A stretch of DNA of 64,000 bases from Acanthochromis polyacanthus (lineage: Eukaryota > Chordata > Actinopteri > Pomacentridae), in contig NC_067115.1 in NCBI RefSeq assembly GCF_021347895.1, forward strand, positions 7,898,064 through 7,962,063, read 5' to 3'. A program made the translations under genes and the position numbers. Shown here piece by piece: positions 49,486 through 62,191 of this stretch (positions are counted from its first letter, which is position 1; each line of letters begins with the position of its first letter). The notes under the pieces were generated by a model. It did no database searches. It was not told the origin of the DNA and was given only the letters and a program-made list of their open reading frames with translations.

Positions 49486-52400
49486 GTCAGCAGGGTGAGA
49501 TTAAAAACACATTCAGTCCGTTACAACAGGTCCTTCAAACACCTCATGTCTTTACTTTATTCTCTGAGATAATTAGAAGCCTTGATTATAATTTAACTTC
49601 GACGTGCATGTGTATTTAGTTTTATATCAAGATTCATTAACTTTGATACTATTTAAGGTCATTATAAAACATCAAAATACAGAAATTGCACGTTGCTTCT
49701 ACTTCTTAACCACACTTTTGTTTGCTTTTTTCTCTCTCTTACTTAACTGCTGCTTTCATTGTTTGTTTGTTTTTGGTCAAATATGGTCAATAGAAAAAGC
49801 TGAAAACAAAATGTTGGTTTTTATTAGTTTCTAAGCCTTAGGAATAGTAACGCCATGAGCCAAAGAAGTTGATGAATTGAACCAAGAAATTAAAGAAACG
49901 ATCCAGTTTAAACATGTGAAAGTCTCTGCGACCGATTCAGCGCTACATGGGCCTGTGTGCCATTACAGTTGCAAAGGACAGCCTGCTGTTTGACATGATC
50001 ACTTGCATATTCACCCACCTGTTTGTTTACATGTGCAAAGCTGTGAATGTCTTTCTGCACAGTGTCAGTTGGTGCAGTACAGATATCCAGCATTAAAAGG
50101 GCTTTTTCTGTGTTCTAGCAGCTGTTACTGTCTGTATTAAAAGCTGGCTGTTCAGTCTGTCCACTATTGAGCTTTTCATTCAGTTGATGTTGAGGAGGTG
50201 AAACGGCATCTGGATTTTCAGACAACCATGTTAGCAAGTAGGTGTCACTGGATGCGGTTCTTTACTGCAGTTGGCTAATGTCTGCGTCTGTTTTGGAGTT
50301 TTTAGCTCATGCTTTTGGCCCAAATACTCGCCTTATGTTTCCCCAGAATACTACAACTGAGGTGGAAAATACAAAATTATCCATAAAGACACCCAAGAAA
50401 CATTAATGGGAAACGTGGCAGGTTGATGAAAACAAGAATTATTCTTCAAAGGCTCATTTTATGCTCGTTTAGAGGTTCATAATTTTATTTTTGGGTTCTC
50501 TGAGAATATATTTCCATCCTACAGTGTTCCAAACACGCATTGTTTTTCTCGTACTGTACGCTGCTGCAGTGCCTTTTCTTAGCTTCTGTCTCTTTATAAC
50601 CTAGATTTCTGAAAAGCACAGTTTGCTCTGATTGGTCAGCTGGTCTGATATAAGCCAGGTAGCACTGGCTGCATACCATAACCACTGACCTGTACAAATT
50701 CCAGGGATGCGTCCTTTGAAGGCTACATTTGAATGAAAACCGACAGTGACACGCTGAAGGTTGGACACTGTCAAAGGTTCCTAGAAATGCATCGATTATT
50801 TCATGGGCCATGAAGGATCTAGCAGATGGATGGTTCATGACCCAACCTGCCCCATGAGACTTTGAGAATATGGCAGACCTTGAAAATGAAGCAGCTGAAG
50901 ATTATGTTGGAAATTTAAGTGCTGGGTAACCTTTATTTCTTCTAGTATTTGAAAAAAAAATAAAAAAGAGAACAAAAAACAATCGCAGTTTCAACTTCAT
51001 CTTGTCAAAATGACTAAAGTCTTGGCTTTTTTCCTTGGCTGTCAACTTCAGCTGTCAAGTATGAAACAAGGACACAAGAGTAGTGACACAAACAGCTGGT
51101 GATGAAAATAGGAAGTCCTCCACAAGCCAGCTACACAACCTTTGCATCTTTTGAAGGATGAAACTCCCGAGCTTAGAAACGGCTTATGAGTATAGGCCCG
51201 GAGATGTAGCTCAAGCAGAGGCAGCTTTAGTGAGGAAATATAGCTGCTCATTCTTTGTTTGATGGCAAAACTAGCCACTAGACAGGAGTTATGCAAATAT
51301 TAACTTATTTTTATGATGTGTTTTATGATTGTGTTTTTATGACTCGTTTTATTTTATAATTTTAATATCTGATGATTTTTATGTAATGCATCTTTGAGTG
51401 TTTTTGAAAAGCGCTACACAAATAAAATGTATTATTATTATTATTATTATGTTACATGGTGATGAAAATAGAAGAGAATCTTCAAATGAGGCTTCCCAGA
51501 CTGGTAAGGAGCAGAGTTTTTTTGTGGGTGATAATTCCTTCTGGCGTGAACTTTGGAAGCTCTCAGGCCTTTTAGATGCCTCCAAAGAGGAAAAAGAAAA
51601 CCCAAACATAGAATATGGGCTCTTAAAAGTTGCACGAGCATGTTGATCTGTTCAGAAAGACTGTTACAGAACATTTCTATGCATAAACTATCCACACAGT
51701 TTATACTATCCATACTATTTATAGTGTTCATACTACTAGTAGCACTGTTTATCTCTACCTACAGACTTGGATAATTTATTTCAATTATTTTTGTTATTTC
51801 CACATCCATGTATTCTTATATTAGTGTGTTCATACCACTTTATCTGTGCTATTCATTCTGATTATTCGGTAACATACTGTATATACCAAACTGTAGACAA
51901 TGCACTTTACTACTAAATTGCATTTTGCTGTACTAATCTTATCATATCCTCTAATATTGAACTGTGTGATTTTTATAGGTTGCAGATTCCATGTCTGAAA
52001 AGGAAATTACTTTAAATTCACATTTTCTTTTGTACCAAAGCACATTCTGTACTAGCAAGTGTTTATTTTCCTAAACTTAGTCATGAAATGTCACCGTTTG
52101 ACTGGTAAATTTGCAGAGAAACAAACACATACAGCTGTGCTTCTGTGCAACAGATTGCACCATTGTTGTTTTTTTTTTGCTTTTGTCTTTTGCAGCGTCA
52201 ACAATGTAAAAATAGTTCTCCTTCATTAATTATATTAGCGAATGGTGTCATGTGCAGTATGGCAGCTTTAAATGTGCAGTGAGAAGCAGTTTGTCTGTTT
52301 TCTAGCGTCTCCTTCTCCTGTCTGCTCGCTTTGTTATTGTTGACGTTGCGGTGAAACTCGGCAACGCTCATGAGAGACAGACCTGTTTGTTTCTCTGCTT

Positions 52401-53879
52401 CATGTTGAGGTGGAGGAGGAAGAGGGAGGTCGTTCTTATTTGCCTTCAGTATTTGTTTACTAGCACAAAAACAGACGAGTTCTGGGTGAGCAGAGTCAGG
52501 GAGGCATTGAGTCAGCTCCCCCCACTGAGGCTGCTGCTGCTGTTGCCTCCCGTGGCTCAGCTCGTCTCCCTGTATGAACCCTCTGGCAGACACGCAATCA
52601 GCGGATATGCCCTCAAACTGGCACTTCAACAGCGGTCGCACTTCCTGATCCCGTTCACAGACGTGGATTAGGACACTAGCATGTTGGACAACATCTAAAA
52701 ATTTGAGGTGTTCTGACACTCGCATGCCGGTTAGCCTGCCCTGTCCCAAACTCTCCGGCAGCAGGGGGGCCTTACTCTGTAATTCCCAAGTGCATGTTGG
52801 GTAAATATGTGCCCCAAGACTTGGAGGCTTCAGCAGCTCGTTACATAAGGCCGTTTTTCGTCTGACAGAGAGCCAGAGATGGAGAAAAAGAGAGGGAAAT
52901 GAGAAAAAAAAGAAGGATGTTTGATAAGTCAAGAGCGATATTTGGATATTTTTGTGTGCGTGCACAGCAGTCCTGGTGGGAGGACGAGGTGGAAGAGGGA
53001 CATTTGGATGTAAGAGAGATGTCAGACAAGGGCCTTGCTTACTTGGCTCTGTCGCTGCATATTTTAAAAAGGGAATTGGTGCTCCCAAGGTTTGCTTTGC
53101 ATGACTTAAACATGAGCAGTGTGCGCTTCGCTCCGAATGAGGAATTTGTAACAGTCCTGCGTTATCTTCTCTGGTGTTACTTCATGTCTGCAGTTTTCTC
53201 AATTCGATATCAACAACTTAAGGTTTCTGCTGCTCATCACACAGACAAATTCCTGCACTAGTTTTGCAGAATCGACAGAGAATCAGTCAGAGTAGATGTA
53301 ACTTCCATTTTTTTTATTTTAAAGGTTTGCTTTCAGTACTTTCTTACTTTCAATATTATTTAAAAATAAAGTCAGGTGTTTGTGCAGATCTGACAATATA
53401 ACATGCAGACTTTATCATTTGGATCTGTTTACCTAAAACAACAAACTGCACTAATCAATTTTTTAAGGGCCAGCAAAGAAAATTTTACTCTACTACAATC
53501 CTATCTATTCCAAAACCAATTGATCACATTATCTGTAAAAGAATGCGCTGATTGACTTGACCTGCAACCTTTTTATTCTAAATGAATGCAATTATTCGAT
53601 TTTTTTTAGCTTGTTTTGATGCACATAAGTAGCAAAAAATCTAATTGAATCTGTCTCACTTTGAGAAAAGAAACAACAGGAATTCATCTGAAAAATTAAC
53701 ATTTGTCACTTGATTCTGTTTGTTTACAAATATAATTAAGGAGAAATAAATGACACCCACGAGAGTTTTGCCATTACAACCTTACTTGTTGTGGTTTGAG
53801 CAGGAGCTAGTAAACGGTGTTTACTCAGTCAATAGTAATAGAAGTTATTGCTGTGTAACTGAGTTAACCCTCTGAATTC
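49486..53879. other. Intergenic, dtd1 3' region onward
   Basis: dtd1 3' UTR with no obvious AATAAA (ATTAAA-like words near 49499 and 49888). A LINE-type tail at 51390-51450 (AAAAGCGCTACACAAATAAA then (ATT)n). 52198-53088 contains an open frame of 296 codons on the minus strand without recognisable domains (see findings). No gene I can support. Confidence 0.5.
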
Positions 53880-54560
53880 CAAGCAGTTTCTGGACTTTTT
53901 TTTTCATAAACTCCGGTCACCTTTTTCCTCACTGGTCTCATTGTTCACTGTAATGTGAAGTCCTTCACCTCTATGGAAACAGAACAATTCAATTTTTTTC
54001 ATTTTAATAATACTACAAAAAGCTAGATTAAACATGTGCAATGTACATTTTGAAATGCTCACAGGGGTCAACAGAACTGGAAGGCACGGTGGCTCTACAT
54101 ACTACAAATATTACTTAAGTTCTTTATTTGTTTCCATACTTAGCCTACACAGCCTGAAGTTCAGCCAAGAAAGTCACTTGATTTTTTTTCATGACTGTTG
54201 GTTGGAGCAAAGTCAGTAATGACTTCAGTTGTGCTGAAGAGCACAGTTTTTTTTTTGATTTTACAGAAGTGGTGGGAGCAAACAGTTGTTTGGTGAACTT
54301 TTTAATGAAACATTTAGAATAAAGGGAATTTTGATGAAAAATCGTAATTCTAAGCTTAGATTCTGTAACGTTTTCTAACTGAACAACAGATCACAGATTA
54401 ATATCGTACTGTTGAAAAGGTAAAATCCATTGGTTCTTTCTGTTTTTACACTTTCTGGCTGATAAATAGTTTAATTTAGGGGATTCTTAAAGGCAGCATG
54501 CTGGCAGGTTTAGGGGTACGAAGGTTAATACTTTGTAGTTATTATTACATTTGTAACCAC
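53880..54560 (+). repeat. Dispersed repeat, most complete copy (unnamed family)
   Basis: Ordered boxes: TTTTTCCTCACTGGTCTCAT, CCTCTATGGAAACAGAACAA, TAGCCTACACAGCCTGAAGT, GAATAAAGGGAATTTT, TTCTAAGCTTAGATTCTGTA, TTCTTTCTGTTTTTACACTT, TCTGGCTGATAAATAG. Subsets in the same order occur at 30690-30920 and 44860-46720, and inverted at 2870-3120 and 5735-6010. No frame, no termini that I can define. Confidence 0.6.
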
Positions 54561-57401
54561 TGTGCCCATAATTCATAATGCTTTAAGTTGTCTTGTACTT
54601 TATCCAGGCCGTTATTGACTAATGATAACACAGACTAAATGGCTGTTGTTTTCTTTTATGCAGATATTGTACTGGGGACATGACGGTGAGCCCAGTTTCC
54701 TCAGGAAGGCCTTAATCCTCAGAGACTCTAACAGCTGATCAACGACTGTCCTCCTTCTTTTTTGGAAATCAACAGGATTCTGTCACAGAACATCGTCCCC
54801 TCGCTGGTGTCCTCGGCCTCTCTCCTCCAGAATCAGATAGGTGTGGCAGAGACGAAATCCAGCCACATGAAAACGCCCAGTTTTTATATATTTATGACCA
54901 GAGATTGAACATGGGCGGCATTGCACGGAATAGACATCAGCAGTGCTACACCGTTTGGCCCAGTAACTTTGTGTACTCTCTTTTTTCCCACGCACTGCCT
55001 TTCTTTCCATGTTTCTACTTCCATCTGTCTCTGTCTCTCTGTTTCAGACTCCCCCTGCCTGTTCCCACTTAATCTCTGCTTACAGACATGGCAGTGACCC
55101 TGAAGCATAGCTCAGCTCCAAGTCCTTGGCTTATAGTGCCGGCACAAGAACATCAGGGCAGTGGGAATATAACAGCCTCTCCATATTGATTGCAGCAATG
55201 ACACCACACCATGACCGGCACAGTCACATATGTGCAGTCATTTTTTAAAGTGTGCTGTACATTTATGAATTGACTGCATGTTTTAAGGTCAAACTGAACT
55301 TATTACAAGAGTCTGCAGTGTAAATGACACATCACTCACTGTCTGTTGAGGAAGAAATCGACAAAAGAGGCATGGTCTATAATAGCAAAAAGGAAAAACC
55401 CTTCAAATATGAACAGCAAGACACATTGACTTTCTAATACCTCCTTACCTGCTGCATGGATGGACATGGCTTGTGATGCACCTTGACTTTACAAATTAGT
55501 CTCCAGACATGCAGCAGAAAAAGTGTGTCGCAAACAACGACAATTTTCAGGCTGAATAGCTTCTTACCTTATACACTGAATATGACCGTTAAAAAATCTC
55601 TTCGAAGCCGCTGCTAACATAAAACACTAACAGTACTAGCTTACAGGCCAGTAGGTAAATAGCTAGTTAGCCAAATAGCTCATAAACAACATCAGATCCT
55701 TTAGTTACTAACAGCTGTAGTTGTTACTCTTTGAAGCCACTGCTAGCACAAAAAATAGCCTTCAACTTTGAACAACACACATTAGCTTTGTCACTATTGT
55801 AAAGTCCACAGCTGTTAGCACTGTAATCATCCAGTGTTTAGTAGTTAAGTTTTAGCTTTATAGCTGATGTCCTCTTTTCCGTGTATATGCATGGACACGT
55901 CTTGTTGTTGCATCTTGGTTTGCTAAACTAGCTAACTAACAAATCAGGGGAGAAGTGCGCTGCTGACAATGTTGGTTTACAGGCTAATGACTACTTAGCT
56001 AAACTTAATCAATATGGAATCATTTAAATGCTAACGTTTAAATGCTTCTCATTATCACTGCTAACAAAGTGCAACCAGTCTTTACCTACAGTGAGCTACA
56101 GTTAGCCTCACAGCTTTGCTAACATTGCTTGTTCAAACCGGCTCAGCTGTCATTTGAACTATTTTTGATCCCTAAAATCACAATTTTTCTGTCAATATTA
56201 ATAAGAGCAGTGTATTGTATAATTATTTTGCCCAGATATTAACTTTAAAAGCAGTTGTCTAGTCATGATTTCAGCTGGACTTTAAATCCGAACATATCAC
56301 CTGTATATCTGTCTGTTTCTTGTTTCGTTGTTCCACCAGACCTACTCTGAGGAATTGATTGTTCTGCAGGGAGGGTTGAGCCTCACCGATCGCGTCAGAT
56401 TTAGTCGATTTAAAACCAGGATTGAGTGGCTGCAACTTACTGAGTCAGTTTGTCTCAATTGCCTACACTTCACCTGTGTGAAGAGGGACAGCTGTGCCTC
56501 ACTATCAGTGAGCATCGGCACCAGTGTGAGCAATGCATCTACTATTCATCAATGTTTCTCATCCTGACACTGTTCTGCTGTCACCTGACGGATCTGAATG
56601 TACATTTTGTTGTCGTTTTATAAAGACGTGAACAGAAAAAGAAGCCGCTGCTGTGTTTCTGTGAGTTTTTCATCCGTTTCATTCTGCTTGTTTTATTTAT
56701 TACAAGAGCAGAGATGTTGTTTGTCCTTATTTCTCCTTTCAGCATCACCACCTGCTCTGTCTATATTGTCCCAACTTTTTTAGTTCATGAAGCTATTACT
56801 GGCCTACCATACCATATCCCCACCCTTCTTCTTACTCGCTGGTGCTGAGCTGATGTTTCTCCACGTTGCTGCTGTAGCCCGGACCTGGGAGCTCTCAAAG
56901 AGGGAAGATATGACCCAGATATGTCTGCTAGCCACCTAGCTGTGCTTCAAATTGGGCTAGAACTGCAGCTTTCCTCTGCAGTGACTGCATTGTGAACCTG
57001 ATGCCAGGCAGGTTTACAGTAAGAGCAGCACTGTGGGGCCTGGGATTATTGATGCACTGTACCAAACACCTCTTAGGGCTGCAATCGATCAAAGCTGTAG
57101 CTGGAGGTGTGAAGAGGGAGTGTCGAGTTTGAGGGTTGTCTCTATGTGGAATCACCTGCATTTTTAGCTCGACTGTTTGTGTGTCTTTGTGAGGACATCC
57201 TGGGCAGCAGGGCAGTGGGAGTGGGCGCGGTGTCAGGCGGACATGGGAAAGTGGGTTAAATTCCAGGCATTCTCTTACATCTGAAGCCGCACTGTTTCTG
57301 GTTTGTCTTTTCTGTAACTTATCTTACATCTTGTGTGTGTGAGAGCCCTTTGCCAAGCCCACTGGCTATGGAAAAACAATTTAACTGGATTTAATTTGTT
57401 G
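54561..57401. other. Intergenic, no gene seen
   Basis: Unique-looking sequence. 55600-56140 is rich in GCTAGC/GCTAAC words with a short repeated phrase (GAAGCCRCTGCTARCA at about 55607 and 55735). No valid exon. Confidence 0.5.
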
Positions 57402-57422
57402 CCCCCCCCCCCCCCCCCCCCC
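57402..57422. repeat. Poly-C tract, 21 bp
   Basis: An uninterrupted run of C (G on the minus strand), followed by a C/T-rich stretch to about 57450. The G-rich strand could form a G-quadruplex. The remaining 57423-59880 is intergenic with no gene seen. Confidence 0.97.
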
Positions 57423-59879
57423 TCCTTCCTCTTCCCTCCTTCCCCTCAGTTTTTTTTTCTTTTGTGTGCGTCTGGGAGGTTGGGAATTCATCTTGTTTAG
57501 TAACTCCATGCTTAGTCCGAGCTCGCTTTGCAAGTCAGACGGGCCGAGTTTCATGGCAGCTTCACGGCCTCGAGTCATGTCTGGACTTTGTTTTCTGTAT
57601 TTGAAAGTAAACAGCATCCATCTTGTTTAGAAGAAGGTTCTTTAGGCCACATAAAACTGTCATTATTTCTCTTCTAATCTGATGGACAACTCTTTTCTTT
57701 GCTGCCTTTCTTGTCTTTTACTTGATCAGCCGTCACTCCATGCTCTAAAGGGTTAATAAAGCACAATGAAACCAGTTGCCTAGAGCTCTGACCACTTTTT
57801 CCATTCTTGCTGGAAAGTTTCCAGTGCTATTTATATGAAACCTCAGGCCCGACAATCAAGAAACCCACTTTATCCTAAAGTTCTGTCTCGCTCAAATCGC
57901 TGCATTAAAAAAACATCAGAAATGGCCGAGACGCTCTGGAATCTGCGGTCCGTATCTGCTTAGCGAGTGAGTTTACAACATGTACAAGCTTTCACTAGTG
58001 AAATAAATCCGTAACTACTGTTGTGTAACCAAAGAAAATACTACAACACATCTAATCTGTGCTGAGCTTGATGTCTGAGGAAAACCAGAAGCTGTCTTTT
58101 ATGTGGGCCCAAAGGGAATTGTATCACTTCTGGCTGGAATGTTGACATTTTAAAATGATAATATTATTTGTTTTAAGGAGTAGCTGAAGGCAAAACTAGT
58201 GTTTGGCTGCTGCCCACAGGGTTTTTTTTTTAAGGGAGCATTATTAGTCCAAATCTGCTGCTGGGGTTATTAGACAGAACTTATAGTATTATTCAGCAAT
58301 ACAAAGTGTAGTTTTCTGCAAGTACAGGCTGCTGCATGGGAGTATCAATAAAAGACATTCCCAGAAGAGGGCAGTCAAAGGCACACAGCGATTTACCACC
58401 TGAACCCAACACACAACTCCTCCTTTCCCTTTTAATTTATTTGATTCCCACACACTTTATTTTAATTGTCAATTCCAGACATTAAAACGTCGATATTCAC
58501 ATACCTGTTCTAAAGTGATATTGTGTTATTGTTCTCTTCTCAGGAGGTGCACACATTCATTAATGAGAACTTGAACTGTGAAACTGTTTTCTTTGGCACA
58601 GTTTCTCACAACTGGATCAATATATGTATTTTCAGTTGTGGCTATCGCTGCACCATAGCCTATTGTTGTGTCCAGGTAAGCAAAATTTACTTGTAAATGT
58701 GTGCCCAAATCTTAAATGCACTAAACACACACATCTTGAAGCTGCATTTTCATCTGAAAATATCACCCGTATCTGCAGTTCAACTCCGTTTTAGAGTGTT
58801 TTCCTTCTTTTTTGTTTTGATTTTGTTGCATCGCAGTGAAAATCCTCAAAAGCACACAAAGTCAGCTCCTTGCTTGTAGAGCGTAATAAAACAATCTGCT
58901 GAACAGCCACAGCTAAAGAAAATGAGAGCAAATACTGGATTTACTTTGTCCACTGGCCAGAAACAAAATACTAATTTTGCTTATCTGCTGGAACAGTTTG
59001 CTGACACGCTCATTTTACAAGGTGATAATGCGTCAGTGTTGCCCAGTTGCCAGAAATCAAGTAATGCAGCTTTAATGACTTGATTTTCAAGGAATAATTC
59101 CAGTTTATTTCAACAGTTGTTGTGTGTATTGTACCTCTATGGGTCAAGCTAACTTTGCACTCTACTTGTGTTGTGGTGATTCTGGGAAACGAAAAATGCA
59201 CAAAACAGAGAGTATCAGGGCAAAAAGCTTGAGCTTCCTGTAGTTTTCCAGAAAACCTCGTTTTTACTTGAATCATTTATTTGTTTGCAAGTCTGACTGA
59301 AACTCAGAAATTAGCCTTAGCACTGACGGAATCACCTTAAATATTCATCCACACAGGCTGCGTTGTTTTTATTCACTCCATAACTCCATGAAATGCATAG
59401 AAAATCTGTAGAATGAATAAATGTCAGAAAAATTGATTAAATATTAACACTTTTTATTAAAATCAACAAAATAATGTTCGAATGCATCATCGTACCCTCA
59501 AAAAAAAAATCACGAGGTGACAACATCTTTAAAATATTATTTTTTTAATTAAATACTTCCCTGATCCTGCAAGAGAAGTTGTTTTTTGTACAGCACCTTG
59601 TTTGTAAGCTGGGGTCAGAACGCAGACATGGTGTAGGACCTTGCGTGTGACCAAACCACACATATGCTAATGTTTAATTTTTTTTTATAAACTGAATTTA
59701 TGTATGCATCTATAAGCACTTAAAATTGGGGAACAATTTTATAGACATTCCACATAAGTTGACATGACTCACATGTAAACAAACCAGCATAAGAATATGC
59801 AGTTTGTGGTAATGAAGTTAGCAGACTTGATACAGCTGCAATCGTTTCTGTAAAAATCTTAGTGTTTTTTGCCCTGATA

Positions 59880-61460
59880 TAAACTGTTTGTGCTGCTAGT
59901 CAGCAACTAGCAAAATGACTGACCCAAACAGCTAATTTACATGTTTAAACAGTCAGTCAGACAAAAAGCAAACATTTTCAACTATTCATGTTTAAATCAT
60001 GGTAATTTGGTGGCGGTCAGTTGGTAGAAACTGCACACGACCCACAAAAACACAATATAACTGGAATGTAGTCAGCAGTTAGCAAAATGGCTGCTCCAAA
60101 TGGCTAATTTCGGTGCTCGCTCTCAGTCAGATTGATTAAAAAAATGTTTAATTTCAAAATCATGTTTTTGTAAAGTGCTTTTTGCCCACATCCACAGTGT
60201 TTAATGTGACTGTTTCTCACAATCTCTACAATGCAGATGGAAAGCGCAAAAGTTAGCAGTTAGCAAGATGGCTGCTTCAAACGGTGTTTACTCTGTCAGA
60301 TTGATGAAAACAAGTTAAATGTTAAAATCTTATTCCTCCGCCAAGGAACACAGCATAGTTAGGTGACGATCAGTGTTGCTTTGTCTGTCTGTCCGTCAGT
60401 TTGTCTTTTCGCAACACTACAACGGATTTGAATGACATTTTTAGGGAAAGTCAGAAATGACATAAGGACCAACTGATTAGATTTTGGCAGTGATGCAGCT
60501 TACAGTCTGGATCCATGGGTTGGTTAAAGATTTCTGTATCATTGCGAGATATCAGCGTGACATCACTACCCTGACAACAACTGAACACTACGTCAGCTGC
60601 CAGCTGATGATCACATGATTGTAATCCTACTACAAATCAACCGCTGCGGATTTATCAGAACTTCTCTGTCGGAAATCATACAAGGAACAATTGATTAAAT
60701 TGTGAGGGTGTTTCAGAGTCCCATCAGTTCCCGCCGGCCGCTACATATTTAGGTCACGCGATTCAGTATCCGTACATAATGTCCACATGCATAACACACC
60801 TGTGCTTTGCGGGTACATCTATATTAAATGGCCATTTTCAGTGTCATAATTTTTGATCATCAATAACTAACAAATAAATGCTACATTTCTGACTACCCTA
60901 TATGGGAGAATGAAAAGCCTTGGTGGAGTACTGCACTCTGAGTGCTTTTCATATTTTTTTTAAAGTGCTTTTTGCCTCAGTATACAATGTTTTGTGTGAA
61001 TTTTCTCTGAATTTCTACAGTAGAGATTAACAGCAGAGTTAGCATAGAGACTCAATAGACGTGTTCATGGGAAACACAGTACACTGTAATAAAACTACTG
61101 TGAGAGCTAATCTAGCTAGCAGTTAGGAAAATGGTTGCTCCAAAGAGGCAGTTTCTTTTTCAAGTGTGTAGTCAGACTTAAAACAAACATTTTAACTGAT
61201 TTGTGTTCATTTTGTGGTGATTTGATGATGATCAAGAGGTGGAACTACAAAGTTAGCATGGCCAATGAGACTTAATTAGCGGTTAGCAAAATGGCCGCTC
61301 CAAAAAGCTAATTTCAATGTTGCTTTACATTGTATCGATTAAAAAAAAAGTATGATGTCTACAATATATTATCGGAAAGTGCTTTTTGCCTCAAGAGACA
61401 ATGCTTTGTATAACTTTTTGGTTACCAAATCTCTGCAGTGGAGATGGAGAGCACAAACTT
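59880..61460. repeat. Diverged tandem repeat upstream of slc24a3
   Basis: Recurring phrase: GTTAGCAAAATGGCTGCTCC then AAA-GGCTAATTTC at about 59910, 60075, 60255, 61125 and 61285. It is followed by CAGTCAGATTGATTAAAA and TAAAGTGCTTTTTGCC (60173, 60963, 61378), then TCTCTACARTGGAGATGGAG (60223, 61433). Unit about 170-200 bp, at least five diverged copies, interrupted by the insert at 60332-60929. Confidence 0.75.
60332..60929. mobile_element. CTCCGCCAAGG-terminal repeat inserted in the array
   Basis: Starts ATTCCTCCGCCAAGGA, contains TGTCTGTCTGTCCGTCAGTT and ACAACGGATTTGAATGACAT, and ends AAGCCTTGGTGGAG. Its ends form an imperfect inverted repeat (CTCCGCCAAGG/CCTTGGTGGAG). It is a non-coding family I recognise as widespread in fish. 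It separates two groups of the tandem units. Confidence 0.7.
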
Positions 61461-61629
61461 AGCATGAACCCTGAAGACACAACAGAGAGCACATCCTTTA
61501 GTTTTGACATTAAACGGATTTAAAACAATAAGAACTCGATATGAAGTGTGATTGATGTAGAAATTCGTTCAATGTGAAGCACAATTTATTCGTTTTTGTT
61601 GGTGTCAGAGTTACAGATTATTTTCACCG

Positions 61630-61995
61630 GGAGGGTTTCGGTCACCGTGTGCGCGCGCCCACCGCCGCTCGCGCGCCCCGTTCCGTTCAGCACACGGACG
61701 CATCCATGGAGAGCTCGTGCAGCCGTCCGCCGCCTCACCGCCTCCAAATACCGCGTTTCAACATGACATAAGAGGACCGGAGCGGCACCGACACCACAGG
61801 CTCGCAAGGCTTCAGCCGCTTTCCGCCCCGCTGCATCCCGGCGGCACCGACTCACAACTTTTTACTCCCCGTCCTGCACTTTTTCCTCCAACCGGGAGAC
61901 CAGCCCGGTCGGTTTCGCTCTCTGGGAATTAACGGAGGTCGCTGGGGTGTTTTTTTCCCCTCTTTTTTCCCCCTCCTACTTCTTCGGGGATCCGC
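61630..61995 (+). promoter_or_regulatory. slc24a3: CpG island promoter / 5' UTR of slc24a3-like gene
   Basis: An abrupt shift to GC- and CpG-rich sequence (GTGCGCGCGCCCACCGCCGC, TCGCGCGCCCCGTTCCG, CGGAGCGGCACCGACACC) out of AT-rich repeats, continuing through the coding exon to about 62200. No TATA box at a clear position. Typical of a vertebrate CpG-island promoter. Confidence 0.7.
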
Positions 61996-62191
61996 ATGGA
62001 TGTGTCAGCGGCAGAGGGGATGTCTCCGCCGGGTGTCCGACTCCGGAACGGAGCCGCGCAAGTGATGCCGAACCAGAAGAAGGTCAGAGCGCGGCGGAAA
62101 AGGCGAAAGGAGCTGGTTCTGGTCCAGATCTGCTGGTTCGGCGGCTTGCTGCTGCTCGTTAAGGGGGTTTCCTGCTTAGCGGAAAATTCAG
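61996..62191 (+). CDS. slc24a3: First coding exon, putative Na+/Ca2+-K+ exchanger 3 (partial)
   Basis: Open from ATG to a GTGAGG donor after GAAAATTCAG: 65 codons plus one base. Product: MDVSAAEGMSPPGVRLRNGA, a basic cluster (KKVRARRKRRKE), then a hydrophobic stretch LVLVQICWFGGLLLLVKGVS ending CLAENSG, which looks like a signal peptide or signal anchor. NCKX exchangers begin with a basic segment and a signal sequence. The assignment rests mostly on order: SLC24A3 follows SMIM26 and DTD1 on human 20p11.23. The residues alone do not prove the family, and in-frame ATGs at codons 9 and 24 are alternatives. Later exons lie beyond the window. Confidence 0.45.

Noticed and set aside
49486..61600. 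SCP2D1, which lies between DTD1 and SLC24A3 in human
   Set aside because: Looked for an intronless SCP2-domain frame in this interval; none of the open frames resembles it.
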